Shown: positions 27,616-36,782, counted from the first letter of the stretch. The stretch: 64,000 bases of DNA from Alphaproteobacteria bacterium (GCA_024279035.1 JAJRSA010000028.1:62001-126000), one strand, 5' to 3'. A program made the numbers and translations. Notes: generated by a model from the letters alone, not told the origin.

Positions 27616-28264
27616 TTTGATCTTCCTCTTCGTTATCGTTATCGTTATCTTCTTCCCCATTTTGATCTATAACACCCTCATCTTCTGGGACATTTTCTTC
27701 AAGCACAGAAGAAAATGATTTGACTAGAGCATCTAATGCATCTTGCTCTCGCACAGAAATATTCAAAAGTTCATCTTGAGACACAAGTGCCTCCCCTTTC
27801 AAAAAAGCCCGCAATCGCGCACTCCAAAGCTTTAAATAGATCTGAATACGCTCTCCAAGGGGATTTTCATCATCAAATTCTCGATACGCCATTGCAACGC
27901 TCTGTCCAATTTCTATCAAATTATCTTGAAAAGACGTTAGTTCTTTAGACGGTATTTTCCCCGAGAGAAAAGACATAACCTGTTTGCATTCTTGCGGAAC
28001 AGAGGGAATATCATCGCCCCATGTTTCCCAGTCCTTTTTCTGTGCAACGGTTTGCTCCATCACACGTTGGACAAATTCAGATTTACAAAAATCTTCCACA
28101 TACGAGATTAAGACAATCTTCAATGTCTGCAATTCTCGGAGGTCTGATTCTTCTCCTCCAATATCATCACTTTCGGACACCCATAATCCCACACGATACG
28201 GAAGACGAATAATCATCTCTTTTTCAGGGGCAGGAATGGTCGAAAAATCAATCATGGCACTCAC
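27608..28264 (-). CDS. Hypothetical protein, tandem paralogue A (between sucD and sucA)
   Basis: 218 residues (GTG 28264; ATG 28255 is also possible). It carries the same YRVGLWVSESDD N-terminal motif and central GQSVAMAYREFDDEN motif as paralogue B, plus a C-terminal tail of almost pure Asp, Glu, Asn and Gln (about 25 residues) that is absent from B. It lies 16 bases after the sucD stop, so it belongs to the sucCD transcript. Function is unknown; a role linked to the 2-oxoglutarate dehydrogenase step is suggested only by position. Confidence 0.7.
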   Translation of the reverse strand: MSAMIDFSTIPAPEKEMIIRLPYRVGLWVSESDDIGGEESDLRELQTLKIVLISYVEDFCKSEFVQRVMEQTVAQKKDWETWGDDIPSVPQECKQVMSFLSGKIPSKELTSFQDNLIEIGQSVAMAYREFDDENPLGERIQIYLKLWSARLRAFLKGEALVSQDELLNISVREQDALDALVKSFSSVLEENVPEDEGVIDQNGEEDNDNDNEEEDQNG

Positions 28265-28280
28265 TATATCAGCCTAAGTT

Positions 28281-29156
28281 TTACGCCGCAAGAGCCTTCA
28301 CGACAGCTTCCCCGAGTCCCGCAGGAGAGTCAGAGACCACAAACCCACATGAGCGCATTTTCTCCATCTTTGCCGCCGCCGTATCATCTTCTCCAGAAAT
28401 AATGGCTCCCGCATGACCCATCCGCTTTCCAGCAGGTGCGGTTACCCCTGCAATAAAGCCTGCGATGGGTTTCTTGGTTTTAAGAGATTGATAGTATTCA
28501 GCTGCTTCAATTTCAGCCGTTCCTCCAATTTCTCCAATCATGAGAATGACTTCTGTCTCGTCGTCGTCCATAAAAAGCTCTAAACAATCAATAAAGCTTG
28601 TCCCATTCACAGGATCTCCGCCAATCCCGATGCAGGTAGATTGCCCCAACTTCACAGCGCCCGTTTGCGCCACAGCCTCATACGTCAATGTTCCAGAACG
28701 GGACACAATCCCTACTTTCCCTCGTGTATGAATATGCCCCGGCATAATTCCGATTTTACACTCATCTGGTGTAATCACCCCTGGGCAATTCGGGCCAATC
28801 AAGCGTGAAGTTGAGCCTTGCAGAGCACGACGCACACGCACCATATCATTCACAGGAATCCCTTCCGTAATACACACAATCAGCTCAATCTTGGCATCCA
28901 CAGCCTCTAAAATTGCATCCGCTGCAAACGGAGGTGGCACATAAATCACAGACGCATTACAGCCCGTCTTCGCTTTCGCCTCATCGACCGTATTAAACAC
29001 AGGCAATCCCAAATGCTCCTGCCCGCCTTTATTCGGCGTCACGCCTCCCACCATATTTGTGCCATACGCTACGGCTTGCTCACTATGAAACGTCCCTTGA
29101 GATCCTGTAAATCCCTGACAGATGAGTTTTGTATTTTTATTAACGAGTACTGACAT
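28281..29156 (-). CDS. sucD: Succinyl-CoA synthetase alpha subunit
   Basis: The alpha subunit catalyses substrate-level phosphorylation with SucC. The 291-residue protein has the CoA-binding N-terminal domain ([12 protein letters not shown]) and phosphohistidine His248 in [10 protein letters not shown], close to the position in the E. coli enzyme. It starts 128 bases after the sucC stop, and that gap contains a repeat palindrome (29184-29271) where most relatives have sucC and sucD nearly joined. Confidence 0.98.
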   Translation of the reverse strand: MSVLVNKNTKLICQGFTGSQGTFHSEQAVAYGTNMVGGVTPNKGGQEHLGLPVFNTVDEAKAKTGCNASVIYVPPPFAADAILEAVDAKIELIVCITEGIPVNDMVRVRRALQGSTSRLIGPNCPGVITPDECKIGIMPGHIHTRGKVGIVSRSGTLTYEAVAQTGAVKLGQSTCIGIGGDPVNGTSFIDCLELFMDDDETEVILMIGEIGGTAEIEAAEYYQSLKTKKPIAGFIAGVTAPAGKRMGHAGAIISGEDDTAAAKMEKMRSCGFVVSDSPAGLGEAVVKALAA

Positions 29157-29183
29157 TTATTTTTCCTTTTATTTTAGTGTTTT

Positions 29184-29271
29184 AACCGCAGAGGCGCAGA
29201 GTGCGCAGAGGTTTTCTAAAGAGATAATCCTTTATTCTTCCTTCTCTCGTGTCCTCTGCGTCTCTGCGGTT
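29184..29271. repeat. AACCGCAGAGGCGC-type palindromic repeat between sucC and sucD
   Basis: Arms aaccgcagaggcgcagag (29184-29201) and its near-complement (29253-29271, one mismatch) with an AT-rich centre of about 50 bases. It has the same layout as the repeats around the GxxExxY genes but no gene between the arms. It separates two genes of one operon and could fold in their mRNA. Confidence 0.8.
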
Positions 29272-29284
29272 CAGAAAACTTCCC

Positions 29285-30487
29285 TTAAGCCGCTTTTGCT
29301 TGTTTCGTGGCTGCAACCACCTTCTCAGCTGCATCACCAAGATCACTGGCTGGAATAATCGGAAGGCCTGAGCTTGAAAGAATCTCTTTGCCTTTTTCTA
29401 CATTTGTGCCTGCCAAGCGGACAACCAACGGGACACTCAACGACACTTCTTTCGCGGCAGCTACAATCCCTTCGGCGATGATGTCACACTTCATAATGCC
29501 TCCGAAGATATTCACGAGCACGCCTTCGACTTTTGGATCTGAAAGAATAAGTTTAAAAGCCGCGGTGACTTTTTCCTTGTCTGCGCCCCCCCCAACATCC
29601 AAGAAATTCGCAGGATCTCCGCCAAAGAGCTTAATAATATCCATGGTTGCCATCGCCAAGCCTGCGCCATTGACCATGCACCCAATATTACCATCCAAAG
29701 AGACATAAGAGAGATCATATTTATGCGCCTCTAATTCTTTGGCATCTTCTTCCGTTTCATCGCGCATCTTTTCTATGTTTGGCTGACGATACAGCGCATT
29801 ATCATCAAAACTCAACTTTGCATCCAGCGCCATCACTTCATTCTTATCTGTGACAATCATTGGGTTAATTTCAATCGCTTCCGCATCGAGATCATTATAG
29901 GCCTTGTATAGTGCCATAAAAAATTGCCCCGCACTGCGCAAAGACTCTTTTTTAAGCCCCAAGCCAAATGCCAATTCACGCGCATGAAATGGTTGCATCC
30001 CTGTGGCAGGATCAATAGAAACTTTAAGCAATTTTTCAGGCGTGTTTTCTGCTACCTCCTCAATATCCATCCCGCCTTCTGTCGAGACAATAAACGTCAA
30101 GTAAGACGTCGCGCGATCCAACAAAATGGAACAATAATATTCTTTCTCAATATCAACACCATCCGTCACATAGAGTCTGTGGACTTCTTTGCCCTCAGCT
30201 CCTGTTTGTTTGGTCACAAGAACCTGCCCCAGCATGGCTTCGGCGGCCTCTTTCACCTCATCGAGCGTATGACACAAGCGCACGCCACCTTTGCCCTCTG
30301 GATTATTCTTAAAATGTCCGGCGCCTCGCCCCCCTGCATGGATTTGTGCTTTGATAACATATAAAGGTCCTGGTAACTGCTCCGCCGCTTTCACCGCCTC
30401 CTCCACACTAAACGCAACAATCCCATCTGGCACAGAAACGCCATAGGCTTTTAAGAGGTCTTTTCCTTGATATTCATGCACATTCAT
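29285..30487 (-). CDS. sucC: Succinyl-CoA synthetase beta subunit (ADP/GDP-forming)
   Basis: 400 residues. An ATP-grasp domain begins [17 protein letters not shown] and contains [17 protein letters not shown]-terminal CoA-ligase domain follows, with [17 protein letters not shown]. Length and motifs are standard. AAAAGGATG precedes the start. It is the first gene of the sucC-sucD-unknown-unknown-sucA series on the minus strand; malate dehydrogenase, often upstream in alphaproteobacteria, is not here. Confidence 0.98.
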   Translation of the reverse strand: MNVHEYQGKDLLKAYGVSVPDGIVAFSVEEAVKAAEQLPGPLYVIKAQIHAGGRGAGHFKNNPEGKGGVRLCHTLDEVKEAAEAMLGQVLVTKQTGAEGKEVHRLYVTDGVDIEKEYYCSILLDRATSYLTFIVSTEGGMDIEEVAENTPEKLLKVSIDPATGMQPFHARELAFGLGLKKESLRSAGQFFMALYKAYNDLDAEAIEINPMIVTDKNEVMALDAKLSFDDNALYRQPNIEKMRDETEEDAKELEAHKYDLSYVSLDGNIGCMVNGAGLAMATMDIIKLFGGDPANFLDVGGGADKEKVTAAFKLILSDPKVEGVLVNIFGGIMKCDIIAEGIVAAAKEVSLSVPLVVRLAGTNVEKGKEILSSSGLPIIPASDLGDAAEKVVAATKQAKAA

Positions 30488-30622
30488 CGCGTTATCATCC
30501 TTTTGATTCTTAATTTAAGCCCTTATTTTTAGCATGCCTAAGAACAAGGAAAAAGGGGGAGAAGACAAGAAAACATAAAATTCAGCTAACATACTGATAC
30601 AACACACAAGACCTTCTCTATT

Positions 30623-30651
30623 TTGCAACCTCTCGGAGGAGACGCTATAGT
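30623..30651 (+). promoter_or_regulatory. Sigma70-type promoter for orphan gene 1
   Basis: TTGCAA (30623-30628), a 17-base spacer and TATAGT (30646-30651). It lies 25 bases upstream of the ATG at 30677, with AAAGGAAAA between them. Confidence 0.65.
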
Positions 30652-30676
30652 ACGCTGAAACAGAAAGGAAAAACCA

Positions 30677-30955
30677 ATGGCGCGTCCTGCCCATAAATAT
30701 TATGACGATTTCAGCAAACGCTATTTTAAAATGCTCAACCCTTTTAGCACCAAATCAGGACGCAGAGGAGGGCACAACAACGAAAACAGAACTCTTGTCG
30801 CCCTCTCCAGCACAGCTGACACCCCTCTAAAAGCAGCGTTTTTTACTGCAAGTACACAGCCCTCAACATTCTTCATTGCCTTCGCTAAAACCGTCAAAAA
30901 CTTCTTTTTTTCAAAACCATCAATTAGCTATAACCATCTGACATATAACAGATAA
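30677..30955 (+). CDS. Hypothetical protein, orphan 1
   Basis: A 92-residue basic protein starting MARPAHKYYDDFSKRYFKML. It is rich in Ser, Thr, Lys and Phe, with a hydrophobic FFIAFAKTVKNFFFS segment near the C-terminus. The promoter at 30623-30651 and the AAAGGAAAA ribosome-binding site support expression. No family is recognised. It is the first of three consecutive plus-strand unknown genes. Confidence 0.55.
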   Translation: MARPAHKYYDDFSKRYFKMLNPFSTKSGRRGGHNNENRTLVALSSTADTPLKAAFFTASTQPSTFFIAFAKTVKNFFFSKPSISYNHLTYNR

Positions 30956-30966
30956 GTACGTATACA

Positions 30967-30995
30967 TTGTCCTCCCCATACAAATTCACTATACT
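30967..30995 (+). promoter_or_regulatory. Sigma70-type promoter for orphan gene 2
   Basis: TTGTCC (30967-30972), 17 bases, TATACT (30990-30995). It ends 29 bases before the ATG at 31024, with AAAGGAAAA in the leader. Confidence 0.65.
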
Positions 30996-31023
30996 ACGAG
31001 AAGATAAAGGAAAAATTTAACCA

Positions 31024-31776
31024 ATGAGTTACGCAACAGCACAAGATCTATATACTGGACAAAAAAGCCTCTTTGGGGGGATATCTCCCATCAGTCATGA
31101 AATGGCGAGTGTGACAACTCGCGGGCCTGCAAACGACCCCAACCATAGTGATTTCTCAGGATCTGCTTTGTTCATGATTGGAAATGGACAAAAACATGGG
31201 CATAAAGCATACAAAAACACATCAGGCTATGCGGGAGCAGGCGGCGCAGAGCAAGACGATTTTTTAGCGTGCAATAGCAGCCTTCACAGACAAGAACTCA
31301 TACGCACTATTTTCAATGGAACTGGATATGCCAATAAACTCCTTGATAATTTAACAAACAACAAAGCATGGAAAGGCGCATTCTCTAATGCATTAGCCTC
31401 CGTGGGAGTCCGCTCTGTGAACCAAAATAAAGTTCTTTCTTCCCTGTCAGCCATGGCCAAAGAAAACAGCCTTGATCTCTCCACTGTCTCGGCAAATGAT
31501 ACACCAGAAATAGCAGCCAAGAAACTTGCCGTGGCCAACCCACAGATGTTTGCGATGAACCCCCTCTCAGGAGAGCCCTTAAGAGCCAACGAACTCGCCG
31601 AAGAGTGTTCTAGCCCCGCTGATATTGCCACCATGTGTAATAATCAAGGCCTCTCACAAGATCATGCTATTTTGATGGTCACAGGATTAAGTCTTGAGCA
31701 ATATCTTGACTTTACGCCACACCTTGCCCAAAAAATAAATGCGCCCATTTTCTCAGGGCTTGCCTATACGCATTAA
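31024..31776 (+). CDS. Hypothetical protein, orphan 2
   Basis: A 250-residue protein with no signal peptide or membrane helix. The first 80 residues are rich in Gly, Ser, His and Asn (low-complexity, possibly disordered). The rest is helical and Ala/Asn/Leu-rich. Cysteines are few (ACNSS, EECSS, MCNNQ). The promoter is good but the ribosome-binding site is slightly distant. I do not recognise it. A secreted effector or structural protein is possible, but nothing in the sequence shows this directly. Confidence 0.6.
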   Translation: MSYATAQDLYTGQKSLFGGISPISHEMASVTTRGPANDPNHSDFSGSALFMIGNGQKHGHKAYKNTSGYAGAGGAEQDDFLACNSSLHRQELIRTIFNGTGYANKLLDNLTNNKAWKGAFSNALASVGVRSVNQNKVLSSLSAMAKENSLDLSTVSANDTPEIAAKKLAVANPQMFAMNPLSGEPLRANELAEECSSPADIATMCNNQGLSQDHAILMVTGLSLEQYLDFTPHLAQKINAPIFSGLAYTH

Positions 31777-31861
31777 TAAATAAACCCTCTTTTTCTCTTA
31801 TAAATCAATTCACTACAAACAAGTTAACATTATATTAATCATTGTAATTTATGCTTAATGA

Positions 31862-32590
31862 ATGGCACACACACTTACCCATCCAATAGATTCTCCAGAT
31901 GAAATGACAAGCTTGATCGAAGTACATGAGCATAAGTGCTATCATAAAACATCTGGATTTAATTCTTTTGATGCCAACTGCAACACACATAATATGAACA
32001 AAGCAGGGATCACAGGGAATAAAGTCGATACAGATAGTGACTATGAAGACTGCGTCTCACATAAAGGCTGTAGCTCGCATTTTCATGGTGCCGTTGCTGG
32101 ATATGGACATTTTGGACCTGCTCATGCTATTGGCGAGCATAATCATTACGAACAGACATACACACAAAACTATGTTCTCGCTGACCTTGATGAGCAGATA
32201 CAGGATCATGATATTGATGACCTTGACCTTGAGGGACTAAACCCAGAGGAAGCATACGACGCTATCGAGAATTTTCATAAGGGAGGAGATGTTCTTGAAG
32301 AAGCAAGCGATCTTGCTGCCAAATCACCAGAAGCAGCTCAACAAATTGCAGACGCGCTCAAAGTCGCAAAAGATCCAGACGGGAAAACAATTCTTACAAA
32401 AGAAGATGAGGCAAAGAATCAAGAAGAGAATCTTGAATGTACCGTCTCAGTGGAAGAAATCGTAGAGGAAATCAAGGATGACCCCACAGTCAAAGCTGAA
32501 ATAAAAGAGGCCACTCAAGCCCCAGCAGATAGCACACCAATAATAACGCAAGAACTCGACACGCCAGCACCAGCAACGGCACCAATGTAA
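31862..32590 (+). CDS. Hypothetical protein, orphan 3 (His/Cys-rich N-terminus, acidic C-terminus)
   Basis: A 242-residue protein of two parts. Residues 1-105 hold about a dozen histidines and five cysteines (VHEHKCYHKTSG, ANCNTHN, DCVSHKGCSSHFHG, GEHNHYEQ), which could bind metal. Residues 110-242 are strongly acidic, Glu/Asp/Ala/Pro-rich and probably partly disordered. No Shine-Dalgarno sequence or promoter is obvious upstream. It converges on the acyl-CoA dehydrogenase gene with one base between stops. No family is recognised. Confidence 0.6.
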   Translation: MAHTLTHPIDSPDEMTSLIEVHEHKCYHKTSGFNSFDANCNTHNMNKAGITGNKVDTDSDYEDCVSHKGCSSHFHGAVAGYGHFGPAHAIGEHNHYEQTYTQNYVLADLDEQIQDHDIDDLDLEGLNPEEAYDAIENFHKGGDVLEEASDLAAKSPEAAQQIADALKVAKDPDGKTILTKEDEAKNQEENLECTVSVEEIVEEIKDDPTVKAEIKEATQAPADSTPIITQELDTPAPATAPM

Positions 32591-32591
32591 C

Positions 32592-33788
32592 CTACCCCCC
32601 AAACGCCTGAATATCAGTTTGCGCCCGTCCTAGAATCAAAGCATGGATATCGTGCGTCCCCTCATAAGTATTCACCGCTTCTAAATTCATCATATGACGA
32701 ATGACATGATACTCGTCAGAAATTCCATTCCCTCCAAGCATATCTCGGGCGGTACGGGCAATATCAAGCGCCTTTCCACAATTATTGCGCTTCATAAGAG
32801 AAATAGCCTCTGGCGCCGCGTGCCCGTCATCCATCAACCGCCCTAATCTTAACACGGCATGAAGCCCCAATGTAATCTCTGTTTGCATATCCGCCAGTTT
32901 CTTTTGAATAAGCTGATTGGCGGCCAAAGGACGATCAAACACCCGACGCTCTAATACATAGTCTCGCGCAATATGCCAGCACGATTCGGCAGCACCCAGC
33001 GCCCCCCACGCAATCCCGTAACGCGCCTTATTCAAACAGCTAAATGGCCCAGTTAATCCTGTCACATGAGGCAAAAGATTATCTTCAGGGACAAAGATTT
33101 CATCCATCTCAATCCCTCCCGTCACAGAAGCCCGTAAAGAGAATTTTCCTTCAATTTTAGAGGCACTCAGCCCTTTCATCCCCTTTTCGAGGAGAAGTCC
33201 AATGATTTGCCCTTCATCATTCTTAGCCCAAACAATAAACACATCTGCAATCGGGGAATTGGTAATCCATTGCTTTGCGCCACTGAGGCTATAGCCTCCC
33301 TTAACGGTCTTTGCTCGCGTCTTCATCGACGATGGATCTGAGCCTCCATCAGGCTCCGTCAATCCAAAACACCCAATCATCTCGCCCGTGGCCAATTTTG
33401 GAAGGTACTTTTCTTTCTGTGCCTCTGTTCCAAATGTATAAATGGGGTACATCACAAGAGAGGATTGTACCGACAAACATGAACGATAACTCGAATCAAT
33501 ACGCTCCACTTCTCGGGCGATCAATCCATAAGACACATCCGACACGCCTGCACACCCATAGCCCTTCAACGTTGAGCCCAAAAACCCCAAAGCCCCCATC
33601 TTTGTCATGATTTCACGATCAAATTTTTCATGACGATTAGCATCAACAATCCCAGGTAAAAGCTTATCATGCGCAAAATCCCGCGCTGTTTTTTGAATCA
33701 TACGCTCTTCATCCGAGAGTTCACTCTCAAAGAGCAGGGGGTCTTCCCAGTTAAACTTTTCCCATTTTAAATTTTCTTTTTTACTCAT
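32592..33788 (-). CDS. gcdH: Glutaryl-CoA dehydrogenase (acyl-CoA dehydrogenase family)
   Basis: An FAD enzyme that oxidises and decarboxylates glutaryl-CoA to crotonyl-CoA in lysine/tryptophan breakdown. The 398-residue protein has the acyl-CoA dehydrogenase folds, with [21 protein letters not shown] as the FAD/substrate signature. The catalytic base is Glu376 in [20 protein letters not shown]. The YEGTHDIH context and the [14 protein letters not shown] segment favour glutaryl-CoA over other acyl-CoA substrates. No other lysine-degradation gene is adjacent. Confidence 0.88.
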   Translation of the reverse strand: MSKKENLKWEKFNWEDPLLFESELSDEERMIQKTARDFAHDKLLPGIVDANRHEKFDREIMTKMGALGFLGSTLKGYGCAGVSDVSYGLIAREVERIDSSYRSCLSVQSSLVMYPIYTFGTEAQKEKYLPKLATGEMIGCFGLTEPDGGSDPSSMKTRAKTVKGGYSLSGAKQWITNSPIADVFIVWAKNDEGQIIGLLLEKGMKGLSASKIEGKFSLRASVTGGIEMDEIFVPEDNLLPHVTGLTGPFSCLNKARYGIAWGALGAAESCWHIARDYVLERRVFDRPLAANQLIQKKLADMQTEITLGLHAVLRLGRLMDDGHAAPEAISLMKRNNCGKALDIARTARDMLGGNGISDEYHVIRHMMNLEAVNTYEGTHDIHALILGRAQTDIQAFGG

Positions 33789-33832
33789 GATCTCTTTTAT
33801 CCTGTATAAAGGTATGGTTTTATCATACTACT

Positions 33833-34033
33833 ATGTCTGAAAACATCCTGAAAGATCGAAACGTTATTTTTGAGTTCCACACCATAGGCGCTTATACCAA
33901 AGTCACCGCCATGGACACACACTCCCTCACAGAAATCTCCATCCAAGGCCCCGCCCAAACCCCAGAAACCACCCTCAAACGCAACGCCTTGCGCCGCCTT
34001 CAATACGTCCTTGAGAAGAAGGGGATTCTATAG
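33833..34033 (+). CDS. Small conserved alphaproteobacterial protein (DUF6898-like)
   Basis: A 66-residue protein (VIFEFHTIGAYTKVTAMDTHSLTEISIQGPAQTPETTLKRNALRRLQYVL) with the pattern of a short alphaproteobacterial family recalled as DUF6898: an F-x-F-x-x-x-G start, a V-x-A-x-D motif and a G-P-A motif before a C-terminal helix. It is soluble and of unknown function. It diverges from gcdH. Confidence 0.6.
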   Translation: MSENILKDRNVIFEFHTIGAYTKVTAMDTHSLTEISIQGPAQTPETTLKRNALRRLQYVLEKKGIL

Positions 34034-34049
34034 ATCCCAGCCCCTTTAT

Positions 34050-34134
34050 CGTCACCCCCGACGATAGACATGTCAGTGGCAAAGCCACTGTCTTTATAGA
34101 GAAAAGGCAGATTCCTGCCTTCGCAGGAATGACG
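34050..34134. repeat. Three-hairpin dispersed repeat, copy 3 (first hairpin shortened)
   Basis: Hairpins 2 (cagtggc-aaa-gccactg) and 3 (attcctgc-cttc-gcaggaat) are complete and identical to copy 1. The first hairpin is reduced to a short cgtc...gacg remnant. Confidence 0.8.
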
Positions 34135-34170
34135 GATTTGGGCAGAAATAATCTCTCGTTCTTATTAAAA

Positions 34171-34251
34171 ACCACAGATAAACACGGATATGCACTGATA
34201 TTTATTCATCAAGAAGACTCTTATCCGCGTTCATCCGTGTTTATCTGTGGT
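34171..34251. repeat. ACCACAGATAAACAC-type perfect palindrome without a gene
   Basis: The arms accacagataaacacggat (34171-34189) and atccgtgtttatctgtggt (34233-34251) are perfect 19-base complements around 43 bases. The sequence belongs to the same family as the palindrome beside GxxExxY gene 1 (5289-5339), but here it is gene-free. Confidence 0.85.
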
Positions 34252-34560
34252 AAATAAAAAAAAATCCCTACATTCTTCACCCAAAGAAAACAAAAACCTT
34301 GACAAAAAAGGATTTATTTCCTATGGTAATCCTATGACCTCTCAAACAACACATCCCACACACACCGCCATAAGAACACTTTCTTCCACCTCCCCTCTCC
34401 CTCTTTTTTCTCAAAAAATTGGGAACGAACTGAATAACCACGAAAAACAAAGCAATTACAATAGGGTAAAGGGAGCAAAATGCCACAAAAATGGGGTATT
34501 TAATAGTCATATTGCAAATATATCTCATTTATAGTAAAAAAAACCTCCAAAACAGGTCCC

Positions 34561-34589
34561 TTGTAAAGAAAATATTGAAATCATATAAT
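34561..34589 (+). promoter_or_regulatory. Sigma70-type promoter for infA-maf-rng
   Basis: TTGTAA (34561-34566), a 17-base spacer and a perfect TATAAT (34584-34589). Expected transcription start is about 34596, with a leader of roughly 36 bases before the infA ATG. Confidence 0.75.
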
Positions 34590-34631
34590 AAATCCCTATA
34601 GTACAGCCTCAACATGAAGAAAGAGACAATA

Positions 34632-34850
34632 ATGGCAAAAGAAGATTTAATGGAATTCACAGGCATCGTGACGGAGATCCTTCCGAACGCAATGTTCCGT
34701 GTGACCCTTGAAAATGACCATATTATTCTCTGTCATACCGCGGGTAAAATGCGTAAAAACCGTATCCGTGTGCTCCAAGGCGATACTGTTATTGTTGAGA
34801 TGACTCCCTATGATCTGACAAAAGGTCGTATTATCTTCCGTGAAAAATAG
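34632..34850 (+). CDS. infA: Translation initiation factor IF-1
   Basis: A 72-residue protein, exactly the family length from ATG 34632: [24 protein letters not shown], then the S1-like OB-fold motifs [10 protein letters not shown] and [19 protein letters not shown] start at 34614 would add six residues and is less likely. It overlaps maf by 11 bases and is driven by the strong promoter just upstream. Confidence 0.97.
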   Translation: MAKEDLMEFTGIVTEILPNAMFRVTLENDHIILCHTAGKMRKNRIRVLQGDTVIVEMTPYDLTKGRIIFREK

Positions 34851-35454
34851 CCCCCAAAAGCATGCCCCCCTTATTCTTGCGTCAGCCTCTCCTCGACGCG
34901 TAGAGCTTTTAGCGCGTATTGGGATTACACCCACTCACATTATTCCTGCTGAGCTTGATGAAAGCGAACGCCCTAAAGAGCTCCCCAGAGATGTAGCCCT
35001 GCGCCTTGCCCAAGACAAAGCCCTTAAGATTCGTGAAACCCACACAGACTCCTTCATCTTAGCCGCCGACTCTGTCGTGGCCTGTGGACGAAGAACCCTC
35101 CCAAAGGGAGAAACCGAGCAAGATGCTCATCACTGCCTGACCCTCCTCAGCGGTCGCTCTCATCGTATTTATGGAGGCATTTGCGTGATTACGCCTGAGG
35201 GGGTGCTGAGAACACGGTGCATTGAAACCCGCGTCAAATTCAAACGTCTCTCTATCCAAGAGATAGAGCATTACGTTGCAAGCGGGGAATGGACAGGAAA
35301 AGCAGGCGCATATGGAGTCCAAGGCTACGCCGAAGCATTCATCAAATCCATCCATGGCTCACACTCAAATATTGTAGGTCTGTCTCTCTATGATACAATG
35401 AACCTCCTCAACGGACTTGGGTTTTTTACCCCAACCTCAAAAGAAAAGAGTTAA
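34840..35454 (+). CDS. maf: Maf-family nucleotide pyrophosphatase
   Basis: 204 residues. Maf proteins hydrolyse non-canonical nucleoside triphosphates and have been linked to septation. The N-terminal [17 protein letters not shown] motif, the AADSVV aspartate and the [32 protein letters not shown]-terminal motif are intact. It starts at GTG 34840 inside the end of infA and is followed by an RNase E/G gene after two bases. Confidence 0.93.
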   Translation: MKNSPQKHAPLILASASPRRVELLARIGITPTHIIPAELDESERPKELPRDVALRLAQDKALKIRETHTDSFILAADSVVACGRRTLPKGETEQDAHHCLTLLSGRSHRIYGGICVITPEGVLRTRCIETRVKFKRLSIQEIEHYVASGEWTGKAGAYGVQGYAEAFIKSIHGSHSNIVGLSLYDTMNLLNGLGFFTPTSKEKS

Positions 35455-35456
35455 GC

Positions 35457-36680
35457 GTGGATATTCTGATTGAAGAACTGGATGGTGGCCTGTGGGTTGC
35501 CGCCCTTGAAAGCAATAAACTAGAGGGCTTGGAAGTTGATCCTGAAATGGAAGAAGTACGTGCAGGCTCTGTCTATTGGGCGCGCGTTATTCGGGTGGAC
35601 ACCACATTGGATGCTGCTTTTCTCTCTCTGGATGGAGACAATATCGGGTTTTTGAATAGCGGAGATCTGCGTATTGAGAAAAAAGGAAAGATCTATAAAG
35701 GGGGCGATGAACCCATCTCCAAACTCCTCTCCGCAGGAGACAGGATCCTTGTTCAAGCCAAAGAAGGTAAAATTGAGCCCACAGACGGTGATCTCGAACA
35801 AAAATCTCCGCGTGTAAGCATGAATATCACGCTCCCGGGACGCTATCTTATTCACACGCCTTTTGAGAAAGACAACAAGATTTCTCAACGTATTCGCGAC
35901 AAAACAGTGCGTAAAAACCTCACAAAAATGCACGGCGATATGAAAGAACAAACCTCATGCATTTTACGTGCCGCCGCAGCCAACACCCAAACAGAAATGT
36001 TGGTACGAGAACATAAGATCCTTAGTGAAATGTGGGAACAGCTGGACACTCATATTCAAGACAATACAGGCGATGAGCCACAATTGGTCATGCTCGGCCC
36101 TGACGCCCTCCAACGCATCTTAAGTGACAGCGCCGATCGTCAAATTGATAAAATCGAAGTCATTGTCATGGATCATCTCCAAGAAGCTGAAAATTGGTGC
36201 GAGCTTTACGCCCCCGACCTCATGACCAAGATTGAGCCTCTTGAGATCGAGAACCCCTATGATAATCTCGCCCTCTTTGAGCATAGAGACATTCTCGATC
36301 AAATTGAGACGCTGTTTCAGCCCTATACCATCCTGAATGGGGGATCAACACTTATCCTACAAGAAACAGCGGCGCTCCTTGCCATTGATGTCAATCGTGC
36401 CACTGATACCGATAGCACTCTGAACATTAACAAAAAAGCGGGACAAGAAATTGCACGACAACTCCGCCTGCGCAATATGGGGGGGATCATCATCATTGAT
36501 GCCCTCAAAATGAAATCAGACAAAGACCGTAAGGATTTTCTCAAGAGCCTTGATGAGTCCTTTCAAAAAGACCCCTGCACGGTTCAAATCCACGGCCTCA
36601 CAAATCTCGGCCTTGTCGAAATCACCCGCGCACGGCGCACCCCAACCCTGCAAAAAAGATGTGAAGGGTTGGTATTGTAG
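35457..36680 (+). CDS. rng: Short ribonuclease E/G family protein
   Basis: An endoribonuclease of RNA maturation and decay, 407 residues from GTG 35457. An S1 domain occupies residues about 37-125. The catalytic aspartates are Asp311 (AIDVNRATD) and Asp348 (IIIDALKM). The protein ends soon after the DNase-I-like core (RRTPTLQKRC) and lacks the CPxCxG zinc-link and C-terminal domain of E. coli RNase G and E, as in the short alphaproteobacterial type. The yacG gene that often follows in relatives is absent; a three-hairpin repeat follows instead. Confidence 0.88.
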   Translation: MDILIEELDGGLWVAALESNKLEGLEVDPEMEEVRAGSVYWARVIRVDTTLDAAFLSLDGDNIGFLNSGDLRIEKKGKIYKGGDEPISKLLSAGDRILVQAKEGKIEPTDGDLEQKSPRVSMNITLPGRYLIHTPFEKDNKISQRIRDKTVRKNLTKMHGDMKEQTSCILRAAAANTQTEMLVREHKILSEMWEQLDTHIQDNTGDEPQLVMLGPDALQRILSDSADRQIDKIEVIVMDHLQEAENWCELYAPDLMTKIEPLEIENPYDNLALFEHRDILDQIETLFQPYTILNGGSTLILQETAALLAIDVNRATDTDSTLNINKKAGQEIARQLRLRNMGGIIIIDALKMKSDKDRKDFLKSLDESFQKDPCTVQIHGLTNLGLVEITRARRTPTLQKRCEGLVL

Positions 36681-36692
36681 AAGACACCACAC

Positions 36693-36773
36693 CGTCATCC
36701 CCGAGGACATGTCAGTGGCAAAGCCACTGTCTTTATAGAGAAAGACTGGAGTCCTGCCTCCGCAGGAATGACG
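36693..36773. repeat. Three-hairpin dispersed repeat, copy 4
   Basis: Hairpin 2 is identical to copies 1 and 3. Hairpin 3 (gtcctgcctccgcaggaat) has one mispair, and the first hairpin is shortened. It sits in the 102-base gap between convergent genes, 12 bases after rng and nine before the next stop codon, where its stems could serve as a two-way transcript end. Confidence 0.8.
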
Positions 36774-36782
36774 TGAGACACG

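Larger units (their letters stand above)
34034..34560. other. Gene-poor spacer holding two repeat families
   Basis: No convincing gene. The stretch contains copy 3 of the three-hairpin repeat (34050-34134) and an ACCACAGATAAACAC-type palindrome (34171-34251). After that, an AT-rich segment of about 300 bases has short opposed ORFs with low-complexity translations. The infA promoter starts at 34561. Confidence 0.7.

Noticed and set aside
33975-34175. 66-codon minus-strand ORF
   Set aside because: It spans repeat copy 3 and gives the same repeat-derived peptide (VIPAKAGI) as other copies; it also overlaps the DUF6898-like gene.
34247-34534. Opposed ORFs of 95 and 83 codons (34247-34534 plus, 34277-34528 minus)
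   Set aside because: Low-complexity, no ribosome-binding site, and they overlap each other in a repeat-bearing AT-rich spacer.
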